A stretch of 64,000 bases of DNA from Chelonobacter oris. GTDB lineage: Bacteria > Pseudomonadota > Gammaproteobacteria > Enterobacterales > Pasteurellaceae. The DNA lies in NCBI RefSeq assembly GCF_000772535.1, contig NZ_JSUM01000006.1, forward strand, positions 124,001 to 188,000, written 5' to 3'. Each line of letters starts with the position of its first letter. Positions within the stretch are counted from its first letter, which is position 1. Below the pieces are notes generated by a model, which saw only the letters and a list, made by a program, of their open reading frames with translations, made no database searches and was not told where the DNA came from. Below are positions 28,753 to 38,902 of this stretch, piece by piece. Made by a program: the position numbers and the translations under genes.

Positions 28753-29559
28753 TTATTCCGCCACAGCCGCGATTTCCGCCGCTTCTAAATTCGTAAAATA
28801 TTTAACGGTTTTGACTTTTAATTCCTGTGTTGCCGGCTCGTCGCACACCAAAATCGCTTTGGTATGCATTTGCAACGCGCTGATCGTCCATAAATGATTG
28901 ACACAGCCTTCCACACCCGCCTGCATTGCCAAAGCCTTATTATGGCCGGTTGCCAAAATCAGCACTTCTTCGGCGTCCAATAATGTCGCCACCCCGATGG
29001 TTAAAGCATATTTCGGTACTTTAGTCAGATCATTGTCGAAAAAGCGGGAGTTGGCAATCAGCGTATCTTCCGTCAAGGTTTTGATCCGTGTTCTTGAGTT
29101 TAACGAAGAACCGGGTTCGTTAAAAGCGATATGCCCGTCACTGCCGACACCGCCCATAAACAGATGAATTTTGCCGTAAGAGCGGATTTTTTCTTCATAT
29201 TGACGGCACTCTTGATCATGATCTGTGCTGTTGCCGTTCAAAATATTCACATTTTGCGGCTGCACATCAACATGCTTGAAGAAGTTTTCCCACATGAACG
29301 TATGATAACTCTGTTCGTGATCTTGCGGCAGACCGACATATTCGTCCATGTTGAACGTCACTACGTTTTTAAAGCTGATTTCGCCTTGCTGATACAGTTT
29401 AATCAACTCTTTATAGGTTTGCAGCGGTGTGCTGCCGGTCGGCAATCCCAATACAAACGGTTTTTCCGCCGTCGGTTGAAAGGCATTAATTTTCTTTACA
29501 ATATAATTAGCCGCCCAACGGCTGACTTGCTCGGCGCTTTTCAGCGGAATTAATCTCAT
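28753..29559 (-). CDS. nagB: Glucosamine-6-phosphate deaminase
   Basis: 268 residues (E. coli 266). Converts glucosamine-6-phosphate to fructose-6-phosphate and ammonia. The motifs [19 protein letters not shown] (about 33-51), [18 protein letters not shown] (about 68-85), [22 protein letters not shown] and [17 protein letters not shown] are typical. First gene of the minus-strand nag unit and divergent from nagE. Confidence 0.98.
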   Translation of the reverse strand: MRLIPLKSAEQVSRWAANYIVKKINAFQPTAEKPFVLGLPTGSTPLQTYKELIKLYQQGEISFKNVVTFNMDEYVGLPQDHEQSYHTFMWENFFKHVDVQPQNVNILNGNSTDHDQECRQYEEKIRSYGKIHLFMGGVGSDGHIAFNEPGSSLNSRTRIKTLTEDTLIANSRFFDNDLTKVPKYALTIGVATLLDAEEVLILATGHNKALAMQAGVEGCVNHLWTISALQMHTKAILVCDEPATQELKVKTVKYFTNLEAAEIAAVAE

Positions 29560-29640
29560 TTGATATCTCCTTTAACTATGAATCGTTTGTCGGCAGTAAA
29601 AACTGAATTGATTTAATCATTTTTTTCATCGAAAATCAAG

Positions 29641-29656
29641 ATTGATTTCGATCACA
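29641..29656. promoter_or_regulatory. Possible CRP site between nagB and nagE
   Basis: ATTGA-TTTCGA-TCACA: right half matches the CRP consensus in five of five positions, left half in three. It fits catabolite control of amino sugar genes. Confidence 0.4.
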
Positions 29657-29723
29657 AAACAAGGATAAAAAACTTGCAAACTTAAGTGCTTCAAGTCAAT
29701 ATGAAACTGCCTTATTTACAAGA

Positions 29724-29742
29724 TATTTTTTGTTAAAAAATA
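29724..29742. promoter_or_regulatory. Probable NagC operator upstream of nagE
   Basis: Perfect palindrome TATTTTTTGTTAAAAAATA (8-3-8). NagC/Mlc operators are AT-rich palindromes with outer TTATTT/AAATAA arms. Its place 37 bases before nagE and the nagC gene nearby support the call; the exact Pasteurellaceae consensus is not known to me. Confidence 0.5.
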
Positions 29743-29778
29743 AATTACTCATCACTTCATCCTTTAGAGAGGTACCTT

Positions 29779-31245
29779 ATGTCTATCCTAGGCTATTTAC
29801 AACGCATCGGTAGAGCCTTGATGGTTCCCGTTGCGGCACTACCGGCCGCTGCCATTTTGATGGGGATCGGCTATTGGCTCGATCCCAACGGCTGGGGAGC
29901 GGACAGCCAGCTGGCCGCACTACTCATCAAATCGGGCGCCGCCATTATCGATAATATGTCACTGCTGTTTGCGGTCGGGGTCGCATTCGGCATGTCGGAA
30001 GATAAGCATGGCTCCGCCGCATTATCCGGCCTTGTCGGCTTTATGGTCGTCACCACCCTGCTCTCCCCCGGTGCGGTCGCTCAGTTGGAAGGCATTGCCA
30101 TCGAACAGGTTCCTGCCGCCTTTGGTAAAATCAACAACCAGTTCATCGGGATCTTAATCGGGGTGATTTCAGCCGCCCTATACAACCGTTATTACAAAGT
30201 CGAATTACCGAAAGCATTGGCATTTTTCAGCGGTAAACGCTTGGTACCGATCTTGGTCTCGGTGGCTGCAATCGTCCTTTCTTTCATTTTGCTGTATGTC
30301 TGGCCGATTATTTTCGGCGGTTTGGTCAGCTTCGGCGAATCCATTAAAGACATGGGGGCAGTCGGTGCCGGCATCTACGGTTTCTTCAACCGTCTGCTGA
30401 TTCCAATCGGCTTGCACCATGCATTAAACTCAGTATTCTGGTTTGACGTGGCGGGCATTAACGATATCCCGAACTTCCTCGGTGGTGCACAATCATTGGC
30501 TGAAGGCAGGGCGGTACTGGGTGTGACCGGTATGTATCAAGCCGGCTTCTTCCCGATTATGATGTTCGGCTTGCCGGGTGCGGCATTGGCAATATATCAT
30601 ATGGCAAAACCGGAAAACAAAACCAAAGTCGCTTCTTTGATGATTGCCGCGGCACTGGCATCATTCTTCACCGGAATCACCGAACCGCTGGAATTCTCCT
30701 TCATGTTCGTCGCCCCGGTGTTGTATGTCATTCATGCTTTACTGACCGGTATTTCCGTCTTCTTCGCCGCTTCAATGCAATGGATTGCCGGCTTCGGCTT
30801 CAGTGCCGGTTTAGTGGACATGGTGTTATCATCGCAGAACCCACTGGCTCAAAACTGGTATATGCTGATTATCCAAGGCCTTATCTTCTCCGTTATCTAC
30901 TACGTCATCTTTACCGCCTGCATTAAAATGTTCCGATTAAAAACGCCGGGACGTGAAGATATTGCGGAAGACGACATAGCTCCGGTAACAGCCGCCGTCA
31001 CAACCGGCAGCAAACGCGAAAAAGCGCAGCAATTTATTGCCGCCTTAGGTGGGAAGGACAATATCAGCAATATCGATGCCTGTATCACCCGTTTACGTTT
31101 AGTATTGGTCGACCGTAGTAAAATCAATGAAAACCAACTGAAAGCCTTGGGTTCGAAAGGTAACGTCAAACTGGGCGACAACGCCTTACAAGTTATTTTA
31201 GGACCTGAAGCGGAAATGATTGCAGATGAAATGAAAACGCTGTAG
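29779..31245 (+). CDS. nagE: PTS N-acetylglucosamine-type EIICB permease
   Basis: 488 residues: a membrane EIIC domain (about 1-380, starting YLQRIGRALMVPVAALPAAAILMGIGYW, with GITEPLEFSFMF) and a C-terminal EIIB domain carrying the phosphorylated Cys in NISNIDACITRLRL (about 430). E. coli NagE has an extra EIIA domain, missing here, so phosphate must come from a separate EIIA such as Crr. Divergent from nagBAC, with a NagC-like operator and a possible CRP site between them. Confidence 0.85.
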   Translation: MSILGYLQRIGRALMVPVAALPAAAILMGIGYWLDPNGWGADSQLAALLIKSGAAIIDNMSLLFAVGVAFGMSEDKHGSAALSGLVGFMVVTTLLSPGAVAQLEGIAIEQVPAAFGKINNQFIGILIGVISAALYNRYYKVELPKALAFFSGKRLVPILVSVAAIVLSFILLYVWPIIFGGLVSFGESIKDMGAVGAGIYGFFNRLLIPIGLHHALNSVFWFDVAGINDIPNFLGGAQSLAEGRAVLGVTGMYQAGFFPIMMFGLPGAALAIYHMAKPENKTKVASLMIAAALASFFTGITEPLEFSFMFVAPVLYVIHALLTGISVFFAASMQWIAGFGFSAGLVDMVLSSQNPLAQNWYMLIIQGLIFSVIYYVIFTACIKMFRLKTPGREDIAEDDIAPVTAAVTTGSKREKAQQFIAALGGKDNISNIDACITRLRLVLVDRSKINENQLKALGSKGNVKLGDNALQVILGPEAEMIADEMKTL

Positions 31246-31270
31246 ATTAGCTGCCTGTTTTAATTCACAT

Positions 31271-31306
31271 ACCGCACTTTGCCTTCAAAAGTGCGGTTTC
31301 TTTTTT
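31271..31306 (+). terminator. Uptake-signal terminator after nagE
   Basis: ACCGCACTTT, short loop, AAAAGTGCGGT followed by TTCTTTTTT on the plus strand. Confidence 0.85.
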
Positions 31307-31319
31307 ACGGAAATAACCC

Positions 31320-31748
31320 ATGAAAATGAAAAATTACCTTGCTTTAAGCTTATCGGCGACATTACTCGCCTGTGTGCAACAACCTGCCCACCACCAAAAC
31401 GGCAAACAACAAACGTTCGACATGAAAACGGTCGAGGAATACCACAAGCAAGTGAGACACGGCAATACAGCCCCATCAACCGCAGCACATGACGGAATTG
31501 TATTGGATGCCAGTGATTATCAAGCCAAACCTACACTCAATACCCCACAACAGATTCGCCAAGCGACAATCCTGAAAAACCTGCCGCAATACAAACAACC
31601 GGTTTATAGTCAAGGCACAACACACAGCACCACCACCAGCCACAGCACAACGGAAATATTGAAAAATACGCCTAACGAAAAACAGACCAAAACTGTCGAA
31701 AAATCAGAAACAAAATGGAACAGCAAAGGCTTTTCATTCGGGCTATAG
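31320..31748 (+). CDS. Small lipoprotein of unknown function
   Basis: 142 residues. A lipoprotein signal peptide with lipobox LLAC puts the modified Cys at residue 18, so it should be membrane anchored. The rest is polar and low in complexity: rich in Gln, His, Thr and Lys, with THSTTTSHSTTE near residue 103 and probably disordered. No family is recognised. An ATG two codons later is an alternative start. It lies alone between nagE and a tRNA gene. Confidence 0.65.
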   Translation: MKMKNYLALSLSATLLACVQQPAHHQNGKQQTFDMKTVEEYHKQVRHGNTAPSTAAHDGIVLDASDYQAKPTLNTPQQIRQATILKNLPQYKQPVYSQGTTHSTTTSHSTTEILKNTPNEKQTKTVEKSETKWNSKGFSFGL

Positions 31749-31756
31749 AATAGAAT

Positions 31757-31833
31757 TGGTGCCCCCAACAGGACTTGAACCTGTGACCAATCGATTATGA
31801 GTCGACTGCTCTGACCGACTGAGCTATGGGGGC
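31757..31833 (-). tRNA. tRNA with CAT anticodon, probably tRNA-Ile2 (lysidine type)
   Basis: 77 bases with encoded CCA; acceptor GCCCCCA/TGGGGGC. The anticodon arm CGACTCATAATCG followed by TTGGTC matches the E. coli tRNA-Ile2 pattern rather than elongator Met (CACTCATAATG), which is the gene at 25978. The CAU would be modified to lysidine by TilS to read AUA. A second Met tRNA is possible. Confidence 0.8.
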
Positions 31834-31944
31834 AAAGTGCGGTATGCGAATTGCATAAAGAGCTGAGATTATAGAGGAATCGCAGAGTTAAGTCTATAAG
31901 CTGGAAAATGGTTGGCGAAAAAACAGACTTAACTCAAAAACAAC

Positions 31945-31982
31945 AAAAGTGCGGTGATATTTTTAAAATCACCGCACTTTTT
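31945..31982. terminator. Uptake-signal terminator after rpoD
   Basis: Strong stem AAAAGTGCGGTGAT/ATCACCGCACTTTT with a nine-base loop. T-runs follow on both strands; it should end rpsU-dnaG-rpoD transcription. Confidence 0.8.
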
Positions 31983-32002
31983 GTCTCTTGCCGAATAGAT
32001 GA

Positions 32003-33859
32003 TTACTCGTCCAAGAAGCTCTTCAGATTTTCAGATCGGCTTGGGTGGCGCAGTTTGCGTAGCGCTTTCGCTTCGATTTGACGAATACGCTCACGGGTCA
32101 CATCAAACTGTTTACCGACTTCTTCCAAGGTATGATCAGTATTCATATCAATCCCGAAGCGCATTCTCAATACTTTTGCTTCGCGCGGGGTCAAGCCGTC
32201 CAACACTTCCTGTGTTGCCATTTTCAAGCTTTCCGCCGTAGCTGAATCCAACGGCAGTTCCAACGTGCTGTCTTCGATAAAATCACCTAAATGCGAATCG
32301 TCATCGTCCCCAATCGGCGTTTCCATAGAGATCGGTTCTTTGGCAATTTTCAGCACTTTGCGGATTTTGTCTTCCGGCATGTTCATGCGCTCCGCCAACT
32401 CTTCCGGCGTGGCATCACGCCCCATTTCCTGCAACATTTGGCGCGAAATACGGTTTAATTTATTGATCGTTTCGATCATATGCACCGGAATTCGAATCGT
32501 TCTCGCCTGATCGGCGATTGAACGGGTGATCGCTTGGCGAATCCACCAAGTTGCATATGTTGAAAATTTGTAGCCGCGACGATATTCAAACTTGTCTACA
32601 GCCTTCATCAAGCCGATATTGCCTTCCTGAATAAGATCCAAGAACTGCAAGCCCCGATTGGTATATTTTTTAGCAATCGAGATCACCAATCGCAAGTTGG
32701 CTTCCACCATCTCTTTTTTGGCTCTGCGGGCTTTCAGCTCACCTTGTGAAATCCGTTCGCCGATTTCCCGAATCTGCGAAACCGATAGACTGCTGTCTTT
32801 TTCAATCACTTCAAAACGGCTGATGATCATACGGATTTCCGATTCGTAGTTCTGCAATTTTTCAGACCACGGCTTGCCGGCATTCAAGGCTTTCACCAAC
32901 CAGACATCACTGGTTTCATTTCCGATAAAGCCTTTCGGGAAGTGGCTGCTCGGCACTTTACTGTAATCGTTGACTAAACGGCGCAGCTGTCTTTCTTCGG
33001 TACGAATCCGTTTTAACATGCCGCGCATCAACAGTACTAAATTATCGAATTGTTTCGGCACCAGACGGAATTGTTGAAACACTTCGGACAACACGGCAAT
33101 ATGTTCTTTGGCTTTTTTACTGGTGCGACCATGTTTTCTGATCACTTCCAACGTCACACTGTAATGCTCTTTCAATTCCGTGAATTTTTGACGGGCAAAT
33201 TCCGGATCAATGCTGTTGTCGGAATCATCGGTGTCGCCGGATTCTTCATCCTCACTCTCTTCTTCATCGTCCAAATCCGCAGCAACTTCGGCATCGCCGC
33301 TGTCATCTTCAGCGAATTCGTCCAGTTCTGTGGTCTCTTCGGCAACCACGTCGTTCAAATCGACAAATCCGGTGATCAAATCGGTTAAACGAATCGTACC
33401 GGCTTCCACTTGATCATATTGTTCCAACAATGAGGTGATCGCTTCCGGATATTCCGCCACCGCACTTTGTACTTCGTTAATGCCTTCCTCAATTCGTTTG
33501 GCAATATCGATTTCACCTTCGCGCGTCAACAGCTCGACACTTCCCATTTCGCGCATATACATGCGAACAGGATCGGTTGTGCGGCCCAATTCGGCTTCAA
33601 CACTGGATAAAACCTGTGTCGCTTCTTCCACCGCATCTTCATCGGCGATATTTTCAGTCAACATCAAATCGTCGGCGTCCGGCGCACTTTCCAGCACCTG
33701 GATCCCCATATCGTTGATCATCTGAATAATATCTTCAATCTGCTCGGCATCGACCAATTCCTCAGGCAGGTGATCGTTCACCTCGGCAAAAGTCAAATAA
33801 CCTTGTTCTTTTCCCTGAGCAATTAGCAATTTTAATTGAGATTTAGAGGTTTGCTCCAT
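32003..33859 (-). CDS. rpoD: RNA polymerase sigma-70 factor
   Basis: 618 residues (E. coli 613), the housekeeping sigma factor. Region 1.1 is at the N-terminus, an acidic insert ([18 protein letters not shown], about 196-213) precedes regions 2-4, and region 2 contains [25 protein letters not shown] and [15 protein letters not shown]. Region 4.2 near the end holds [30 protein letters not shown]. Last gene of the macromolecular synthesis operon rpsU-dnaG-rpoD. Confidence 0.98.
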   Translation of the reverse strand: MEQTSKSQLKLLIAQGKEQGYLTFAEVNDHLPEELVDAEQIEDIIQMINDMGIQVLESAPDADDLMLTENIADEDAVEEATQVLSSVEAELGRTTDPVRMYMREMGSVELLTREGEIDIAKRIEEGINEVQSAVAEYPEAITSLLEQYDQVEAGTIRLTDLITGFVDLNDVVAEETTELDEFAEDDSGDAEVAADLDDEEESEDEESGDTDDSDNSIDPEFARQKFTELKEHYSVTLEVIRKHGRTSKKAKEHIAVLSEVFQQFRLVPKQFDNLVLLMRGMLKRIRTEERQLRRLVNDYSKVPSSHFPKGFIGNETSDVWLVKALNAGKPWSEKLQNYESEIRMIISRFEVIEKDSSLSVSQIREIGERISQGELKARRAKKEMVEANLRLVISIAKKYTNRGLQFLDLIQEGNIGLMKAVDKFEYRRGYKFSTYATWWIRQAITRSIADQARTIRIPVHMIETINKLNRISRQMLQEMGRDATPEELAERMNMPEDKIRKVLKIAKEPISMETPIGDDDDSHLGDFIEDSTLELPLDSATAESLKMATQEVLDGLTPREAKVLRMRFGIDMNTDHTLEEVGKQFDVTRERIRQIEAKALRKLRHPSRSENLKSFLDE

Positions 33860-33951
33860 AAATTAGATATCCGCACTTATTGATTATTGAGGTTAAAAGG
33901 CAAATTACAGCTGGCTATTATAACATAACCGCCTGACGTTACCCAATGGAT

Positions 33952-35703
33952 TTATTTACTTGCCATCAGCAATTGCGCCAATTCTTTTTTCTCGTCGAGA
34001 CTCAGACTTTGATTCCGATCTTTGGCAATTAGCAGTTCCATACGTTTTTCAATTAACTGGTTGTAGAGATAACTTAAATTATCCGCAAATGTTTTTTCGA
34101 CATTTTCGTCACTGATTAAATGATCCCAAACCGCTAGAATTTCAAGGTGTTTACTGTTTTCTTTTCCGCGCCAATATTCCAAAATTTGCCCGGTGGTCAA
34201 TCCCAATCGTTCACGACATAGCTGCGCCAATTCGTAAAACAGTTTAAACCCCGGATCTTGCAGTTCGTGCAACGAATCCAGATCCGGAATATTCTCGACC
34301 AGTTTCGGGTGCTGCAGCAGCAGGGCGATCAACAGCCGCATCGGCGTTTGCTTAATCTTTGGTTGGCTGAAATGGGATTTTTCTTCATTTACCGCAGGCA
34401 AAGACAACAGCTGTTGCAGTTGATTCGGATTCATAATACCCAATTTACTGCCCAGCATTTCAACCAAATAGGTACGCAGCAATTTGCCCGGAATTTTTTG
34501 AATTAACGGCTCACTCAAAGCGGCCAGTTTCGCTTTGCCTTCTTTACTGCTCAAATCCACTTGTGTCAGTAAATGTTCGAATAAAAATTCATTCAGCGTT
34601 TTCGCCTGTGCGACAAATTGTAAAAAACCCGTTTTTCCGACTTGGCGGATATAAGAATCCGGATCTTCCCCGTCCGGTAAAAACACGAATTTCAACTGAC
34701 GTCCGTCGTGCAAGTGCGGTAACGCATTTTCTAACGCCCGCCATGCCGCATCACGCCCGGCGCGGTCACCGTCATAGCAACAAATAATCTGTTCGCAACT
34801 GCGGAACAGTTGATAAATCTGCTCCGGTGTGGTGGCGGTTCCCAATGCCGCCACCACATTTGTCACCCCGAATTGTGCCAAGGCGACCACATCCATATAG
34901 CCTTCCACAACCAGTAAAAATTCCGGCTCGGCATTATCTTGCAGCGCTTCATACAAACCGTATAATTCATTGCCTTTATGGTATACCGCCGTTTCGGGCG
35001 AATTAAGATATTTCGGTTTTTCATCGCCCAAGACACGTCCGCCGAAGGCAATCACCCGCCCGCGACGATCCCGAATCGGAAACATTAAACGGTGACGAAA
35101 ACGATCATAAATATTACCGCGATCATTTTTAGACAACATGCCGGTATCCAACAACTGCTGCTGTAACGCACTACTGTTGCCGAATTTTTTCAGCACACTG
35201 TCCATGCGATTCGGTACAAAACCGATTTGATAACGTTGTACCACTTCCGCCGACAAACCGCGTTTTTCTACATACGCCTGCGCCGGAATATCCTGTTGCA
35301 AGTTCTGTTGATAAAAAACGGCGATCTCCTGCAGCAACTGATGCAAATCCCGTTTGCTCCGGTAACTCAGGCGTGAACCGCCGTCCTGATCGAATTTCCC
35401 CTGTTCGCGCGGCACTTCCAAGCCGTGCATCGCAGCCAACTCTTCAACGGCTTCAACAAACTCCAGTTTGTCATATTCCATTAAAAAACCAATGGCGTTA
35501 CCGTGCGCACCACAACCGAAACAGTGGTAAAACTGCTTGTTTTGACTGACGGTAAAAGAGGGGGTTTTCTCATGATGAAAAGGGCAACAGGCCTGATAAT
35601 CACGGCCGGCTTTTTTTAACTTCACCCGTCCGTTGATCAATTCGACAATATCGGTACGCGCTAAAAGATCGTCAATAAAAGTTCTAGGGATTTGTCCTTT
35701 CAT
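33952..35703 (-). CDS. dnaG: DNA primase
   Basis: 583 residues (E. coli 581). Makes RNA primers at the replication fork. The CHC2 zinc site is visible (CCPFHHEKTPSF and FHCFGCG-like YHCFGCGAHGNAI, about 40-75), then the TOPRIM core (VVEGYMDVVAL and YDGDRAGRDAA, about 265-315) and a helicase-binding C-terminal domain. The frame is open 21 codons upstream, but MKGQIPRTFIDDLLARTDIVELI matches the family start, and those upstream codons run toward the rpsU-dnaG terminator. Confidence 0.97.
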   Translation of the reverse strand: MKGQIPRTFIDDLLARTDIVELINGRVKLKKAGRDYQACCPFHHEKTPSFTVSQNKQFYHCFGCGAHGNAIGFLMEYDKLEFVEAVEELAAMHGLEVPREQGKFDQDGGSRLSYRSKRDLHQLLQEIAVFYQQNLQQDIPAQAYVEKRGLSAEVVQRYQIGFVPNRMDSVLKKFGNSSALQQQLLDTGMLSKNDRGNIYDRFRHRLMFPIRDRRGRVIAFGGRVLGDEKPKYLNSPETAVYHKGNELYGLYEALQDNAEPEFLLVVEGYMDVVALAQFGVTNVVAALGTATTPEQIYQLFRSCEQIICCYDGDRAGRDAAWRALENALPHLHDGRQLKFVFLPDGEDPDSYIRQVGKTGFLQFVAQAKTLNEFLFEHLLTQVDLSSKEGKAKLAALSEPLIQKIPGKLLRTYLVEMLGSKLGIMNPNQLQQLLSLPAVNEEKSHFSQPKIKQTPMRLLIALLLQHPKLVENIPDLDSLHELQDPGFKLFYELAQLCRERLGLTTGQILEYWRGKENSKHLEILAVWDHLISDENVEKTFADNLSYLYNQLIEKRMELLIAKDRNQSLSLDEKKELAQLLMASK

Positions 35704-35785
35704 CTGTGTGATGACTCCGTTTATGAATTCTGCCGTCTGTGCGATGGCAATCTCTCTTCTAGGCACGGAAGGATTTTTTGTATAA

Positions 35786-35823
35786 TAAAACCGTGAAACC
35801 TAGGAAGGGAATCACGGTTTTAT
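35786..35823 (-). terminator. Internal terminator between rpsU and dnaG
   Basis: Stem AAAACCGTGA/TCACGGTTTT with a loop of about 16 bases, followed on the minus strand by TATTATAC. Same place as the attenuating terminator in the E. coli rpsU-dnaG-rpoD operon, which keeps primase low relative to S21. Confidence 0.8.
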
Positions 35824-35884
35824 CGAATTTTAGCACCCGACCGTCAAATTAGACAACGACAAAGTGCGGTCAAACAGCTGAAAA

Positions 35885-36112
<228 letters not shown>

Positions 36113-36181
36113 TCAAAGGAATTTTGTTATTTTAAACTAAATTGCCGCACATATGGCGACAGGGCTATATAAAGGTTTGCA

Positions 36182-36211
36182 ATTCTAATGCAAAAAGCGG
36201 GTAAAAGTCAA
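36182..36211 (-). promoter_or_regulatory. Promoter of rpsU-dnaG-rpoD
   Basis: On the minus strand: -35 TTGACT (36211-36206), 18-base spacer, -10 TAGAAT (36187-36182). Transcription would begin about 70-75 bases before the rpsU ATG. Confidence 0.7.
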
Positions 36212-36232
36212 AGCAAAGTTTGCGCTTTTTGC
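36190..36232. repeat. Inverted repeat overlapping the rpsU promoter
   Basis: Perfect 10-base arms GCAAAAAGCG (36190-36199) and CGCTTTTTGC (36223-36232), 23 bases apart. The left arm lies in the spacer between -10 and -35, so a protein bound here could affect transcription. No known operator recognised. Confidence 0.5.
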
Positions 36233-36345
36233 TAAAAAACCGAGCGTATTTTCCTCAGACGGCATGGAAAAACAGAGTTGCATAGAAATCGCGGCATAGT
36301 AGAATAGCCTTTCATTCCGATAATAAAACTAAGTAGGAAAACAAA

Positions 36346-37365
36346 ATGCGGATTTTGGGCATTGAAACCTCATGTGATGAAACCGGCGTTGCCGTTTATG
36401 ACGAACAAAACGGCCTCATCGCCAATCAATTATACTCGCAAATCGCCTTGCACGCCGATTACGGCGGCGTAGTGCCTGAACTGGCGTCGCGTGATCATAT
36501 CCGCAAAATTGCGCCGTTAATTCAAGCCGCATTGCAACAAGCCGGCCTGAGCGCCGCCGATATTGACGGCGTTGCCTATACCTCAGGGCCGGGGCTGGTC
36601 GGAGCATTACTGGTCGGCGCAACCGTTGCCCGTTCGTTGGCGTATGCTTGGAACGTGCCTGCTTTGGGGGTTCACCATATGGAAGGCCATCTACTGGCGC
36701 CGATGCTGGAAGAGAATCCGCCTGCATTTCCGTTTATCGCCCTACTGGTTTCCGGCGGGCACACCCAATTGGTACAAGTTGACGACGTAGGGCAATATCA
36801 ATTACTCGGTGAATCAATTGACGATGCCGCCGGCGAAGCGTTTGACAAAACCGCCAAACTGCTCGGGCTGGACTATCCGGGCGGTGCCGCATTGGCAAAA
36901 TTGGCAATGCAAGGCAAACCGCACTTTACATTCCCGCGCCCGATGACTGATCGCCCCGGCTTGGATTTCAGCTTTTCCGGCTTGAAAACCTTTGCCGCCA
37001 ATACTATCGCTGCGAATCCCGATGACGGGCAAACCCGCGCCGATATTGCTTTTGCATTTCAAGACGCGGTGGTGGATACGCTGATAATCAAATGCCGCCG
37101 CGCCTTAAAACAAACCGGCTTGAAACGGTTGGTCATCGCCGGCGGTGTCAGCGCCAATACCGCACTTCGTCACGGTTTGGCGCAATTAATGCAACAACTG
37201 GGCGGCGAGGTATTTTACCCTCAACCGCAATTCTGCACCGATAACGGCGCCATGATCGCTTATGCCGGCTTTTTGCGGCTGAAACACGGGCAAACATCCG
37301 ACCTGGCTATTGAAGTCAGGCCGCGTTGGAATATGACCGAACTTCCCCCTTTAACATCGATTTAA
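36346..37365 (+). CDS. tsaD: tRNA N6-threonylcarbamoyltransferase TsaD
   Basis: 339 residues (E. coli 337). Adds the threonylcarbamoyl group to A37 of ANN-decoding tRNAs. The N-terminal [19 protein letters not shown], the metal-binding [13 protein letters not shown] (about 110-122), VSGGHTQLV and C-terminal [13 protein letters not shown] are diagnostic. The ribosome site AAGGAAAAC-like sequence precedes the ATG. A divergent partner of rpsU. Confidence 0.98.
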   Translation: MRILGIETSCDETGVAVYDEQNGLIANQLYSQIALHADYGGVVPELASRDHIRKIAPLIQAALQQAGLSAADIDGVAYTSGPGLVGALLVGATVARSLAYAWNVPALGVHHMEGHLLAPMLEENPPAFPFIALLVSGGHTQLVQVDDVGQYQLLGESIDDAAGEAFDKTAKLLGLDYPGGAALAKLAMQGKPHFTFPRPMTDRPGLDFSFSGLKTFAANTIAANPDDGQTRADIAFAFQDAVVDTLIIKCRRALKQTGLKRLVIAGGVSANTALRHGLAQLMQQLGGEVFYPQPQFCTDNGAMIAYAGFLRLKHGQTSDLAIEVRPRWNMTELPPLTSI

Positions 37366-37380
37366 TTCACAGGATTTTAT

Positions 37381-37893
37381 ATGAAAAACTGGCATACTTG
37401 GCTGATTATCGGCACCGTTTCAATTCTTTTCGGGCTTTTTGCGATTTTAAATCCGTTTGCCGCCAGTATTGCGGTAGAACAACTGATTTCATGGATTTTT
37501 ATTCTCGTCGGCTTAATTCAAATTTATTCCGCATGGAAAACCCAACGTTTTTCTTGGGTGATGCTGTCCGGCGTCATCGGTTTGTTGGTCGGTTTAGTCA
37601 TGCTCACCAATCCGCTTGGTGCATTGCTCTCTTTAACCACGTTAATCTCAATGCTGTTGCTGTTTATCGGCGGCGCCAAATTGCTGGCCTCATGGAAATT
37701 ACGCACCACGCCGTTTTTCGGTTTTGTGATGTTTTCCGGGCTACTGTCGGTACTGCTTTCCATTGTTATTTTTGCCAACCTGCCCGATGCCGCCGCAACC
37801 CTGCTCGGCTTATTATTGGCGATTGAACTGATTTCCAACGGTATTTCCTTGCTGACTTATGCCGTGATCATTAAAAAACTGGAACGGAAATAA
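37381..37893 (+). CDS. HdeD/DUF308 family membrane protein
   Basis: 170 residues with about six membrane helices in hairpin pairs, the pattern of HdeD, which in E. coli is linked to acid resistance. The first helix is WLIIGTVSILFGLFAIL. Begins 15 bases after tsaD, probably cotranscribed, and ends before an uptake-signal terminator. Function in this organism unknown. Confidence 0.75.
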   Translation: MKNWHTWLIIGTVSILFGLFAILNPFAASIAVEQLISWIFILVGLIQIYSAWKTQRFSWVMLSGVIGLLVGLVMLTNPLGALLSLTTLISMLLLFIGGAKLLASWKLRTTPFFGFVMFSGLLSVLLSIVIFANLPDAAATLLGLLLAIELISNGISLLTYAVIIKKLERK

Positions 37894-37900
37894 TGTTCAC

Positions 37901-37927
37901 AAAAGTGCGGTTCATCACCGCACTTCG
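37901..37927. terminator. Uptake-signal hairpin between convergent genes
   Basis: AAGTGCGGT, five-base loop TCATC, ACCGCACTT. It separates the hdeD-like gene (plus) from the phosphodiesterase gene (minus). Confidence 0.65.
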
Positions 37928-37941
37928 CTTTGATACCCCCC

Positions 37942-38769
37942 TTAATACGGTTTTTTACCTGCTTTTTCAATCAATTTACACAGATAAGGAATATCATCAT
38001 GGCTCAACATATCGATTAGCCCCTCACGCAACCACTCGATAATTTCGCTTTCTGCATCAATCCCGTATTTTTCGTTATACACTTGCGTAATCTCACGCCC
38101 CGGCGGTGATTCATGTAAATATAAACGCACCGATAAGCCGGCTTTTTTATACGCCGACAAATCGTCACGATGAACATAATGATACTCCACACAGGCACTG
38201 GCTGCATTTGAACCCAGCGTTGCCTCCAGCTGTTTGTTATAACGCGCCAGTGTCACCACTTGCAGTTTGACTTGCGGCAAAATCGTTTTTACCCGATTAA
38301 TCAACACGTGATCAAATGCCAACAATAATACGTTATCAACCGCGTTGGTTTCTAACAGCGTATCCGCCAATACTTCGGCACAACGTTGATGGTTCAGCTT
38401 TTGCTTCACTTCCAGCACCACGCCGACATGATTCGCTACCGCCCACAACAAAACCTCGCGCAATTCGGGAATCGGCGTACCGGCAAATTTCGGATCAAAT
38501 TTTATGCCGTAATCATACTGCCGCAATTCCGCCAACGTCATCTGCTCGACATAACCCGTACCGGTCGACACCCTATCAATGGTAAAATCATGATGCACCA
38601 CCAATTTCTCGTCTTTGGTCATATGAATGTCCAACTCAATCGAATGCGTGCCCGCCGCCAACGCCGCCTCAAATGCAGGCATCGTATTCTCAGGATAACA
38701 GTGGCTATACCCACGATGACTGTTTGCTAAAACCATGCCTTGCCCGGCAACAACAAAATTAAAACCCAT
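37942..38769 (-). CDS. Glycerophosphodiester phosphodiesterase, cytoplasmic type
   Basis: 275 residues of the GDPD TIM-barrel family. Catalytic residues are in NSHRGYSHCYPENTMPAF (about 17-34, HR and PEN), SIELDIHMTKD (about 43-53) and VVHHD; later VVLEVKQK. There is no cleaved signal peptide, so it probably acts inside the cell like UgpQ, releasing glycerol-3-phosphate from imported diesters. It is divergent from a PotABCD-like importer with a PhoB box and CRP site between them, which supports a shared role in using organic phosphate. Substrate is inferred. Confidence 0.82.
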   Translation of the reverse strand: MGFNFVVAGQGMVLANSHRGYSHCYPENTMPAFEAALAAGTHSIELDIHMTKDEKLVVHHDFTIDRVSTGTGYVEQMTLAELRQYDYGIKFDPKFAGTPIPELREVLLWAVANHVGVVLEVKQKLNHQRCAEVLADTLLETNAVDNVLLLAFDHVLINRVKTILPQVKLQVVTLARYNKQLEATLGSNAASACVEYHYVHRDDLSAYKKAGLSVRLYLHESPPGREITQVYNEKYGIDAESEIIEWLREGLIDMLSHDDIPYLCKLIEKAGKKPY

Positions 38770-38854
38770 TTTTTCCTCACAGTGAAAGTTGATTAAAAAT
38801 TGAATTTAATTATCAAACAAATAAAAATAATTTAACAGCATTAAATAAGATAAA

Positions 38855-38870
38855 AGTGATCTAATTCACA
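38855..38870. promoter_or_regulatory. CRP site between GDPD and ABC importer genes
   Basis: AGTGA-TCTAAT-TCACA, nine of ten consensus positions and extended symmetry AAGTGATCTAATTCACACTT. Its distance to either start allows control of one or both divergent units. Confidence 0.6.
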
Positions 38871-38902
38871 CTTCAAATAATATTTTGAATTTATTTTTTA
38901 AA

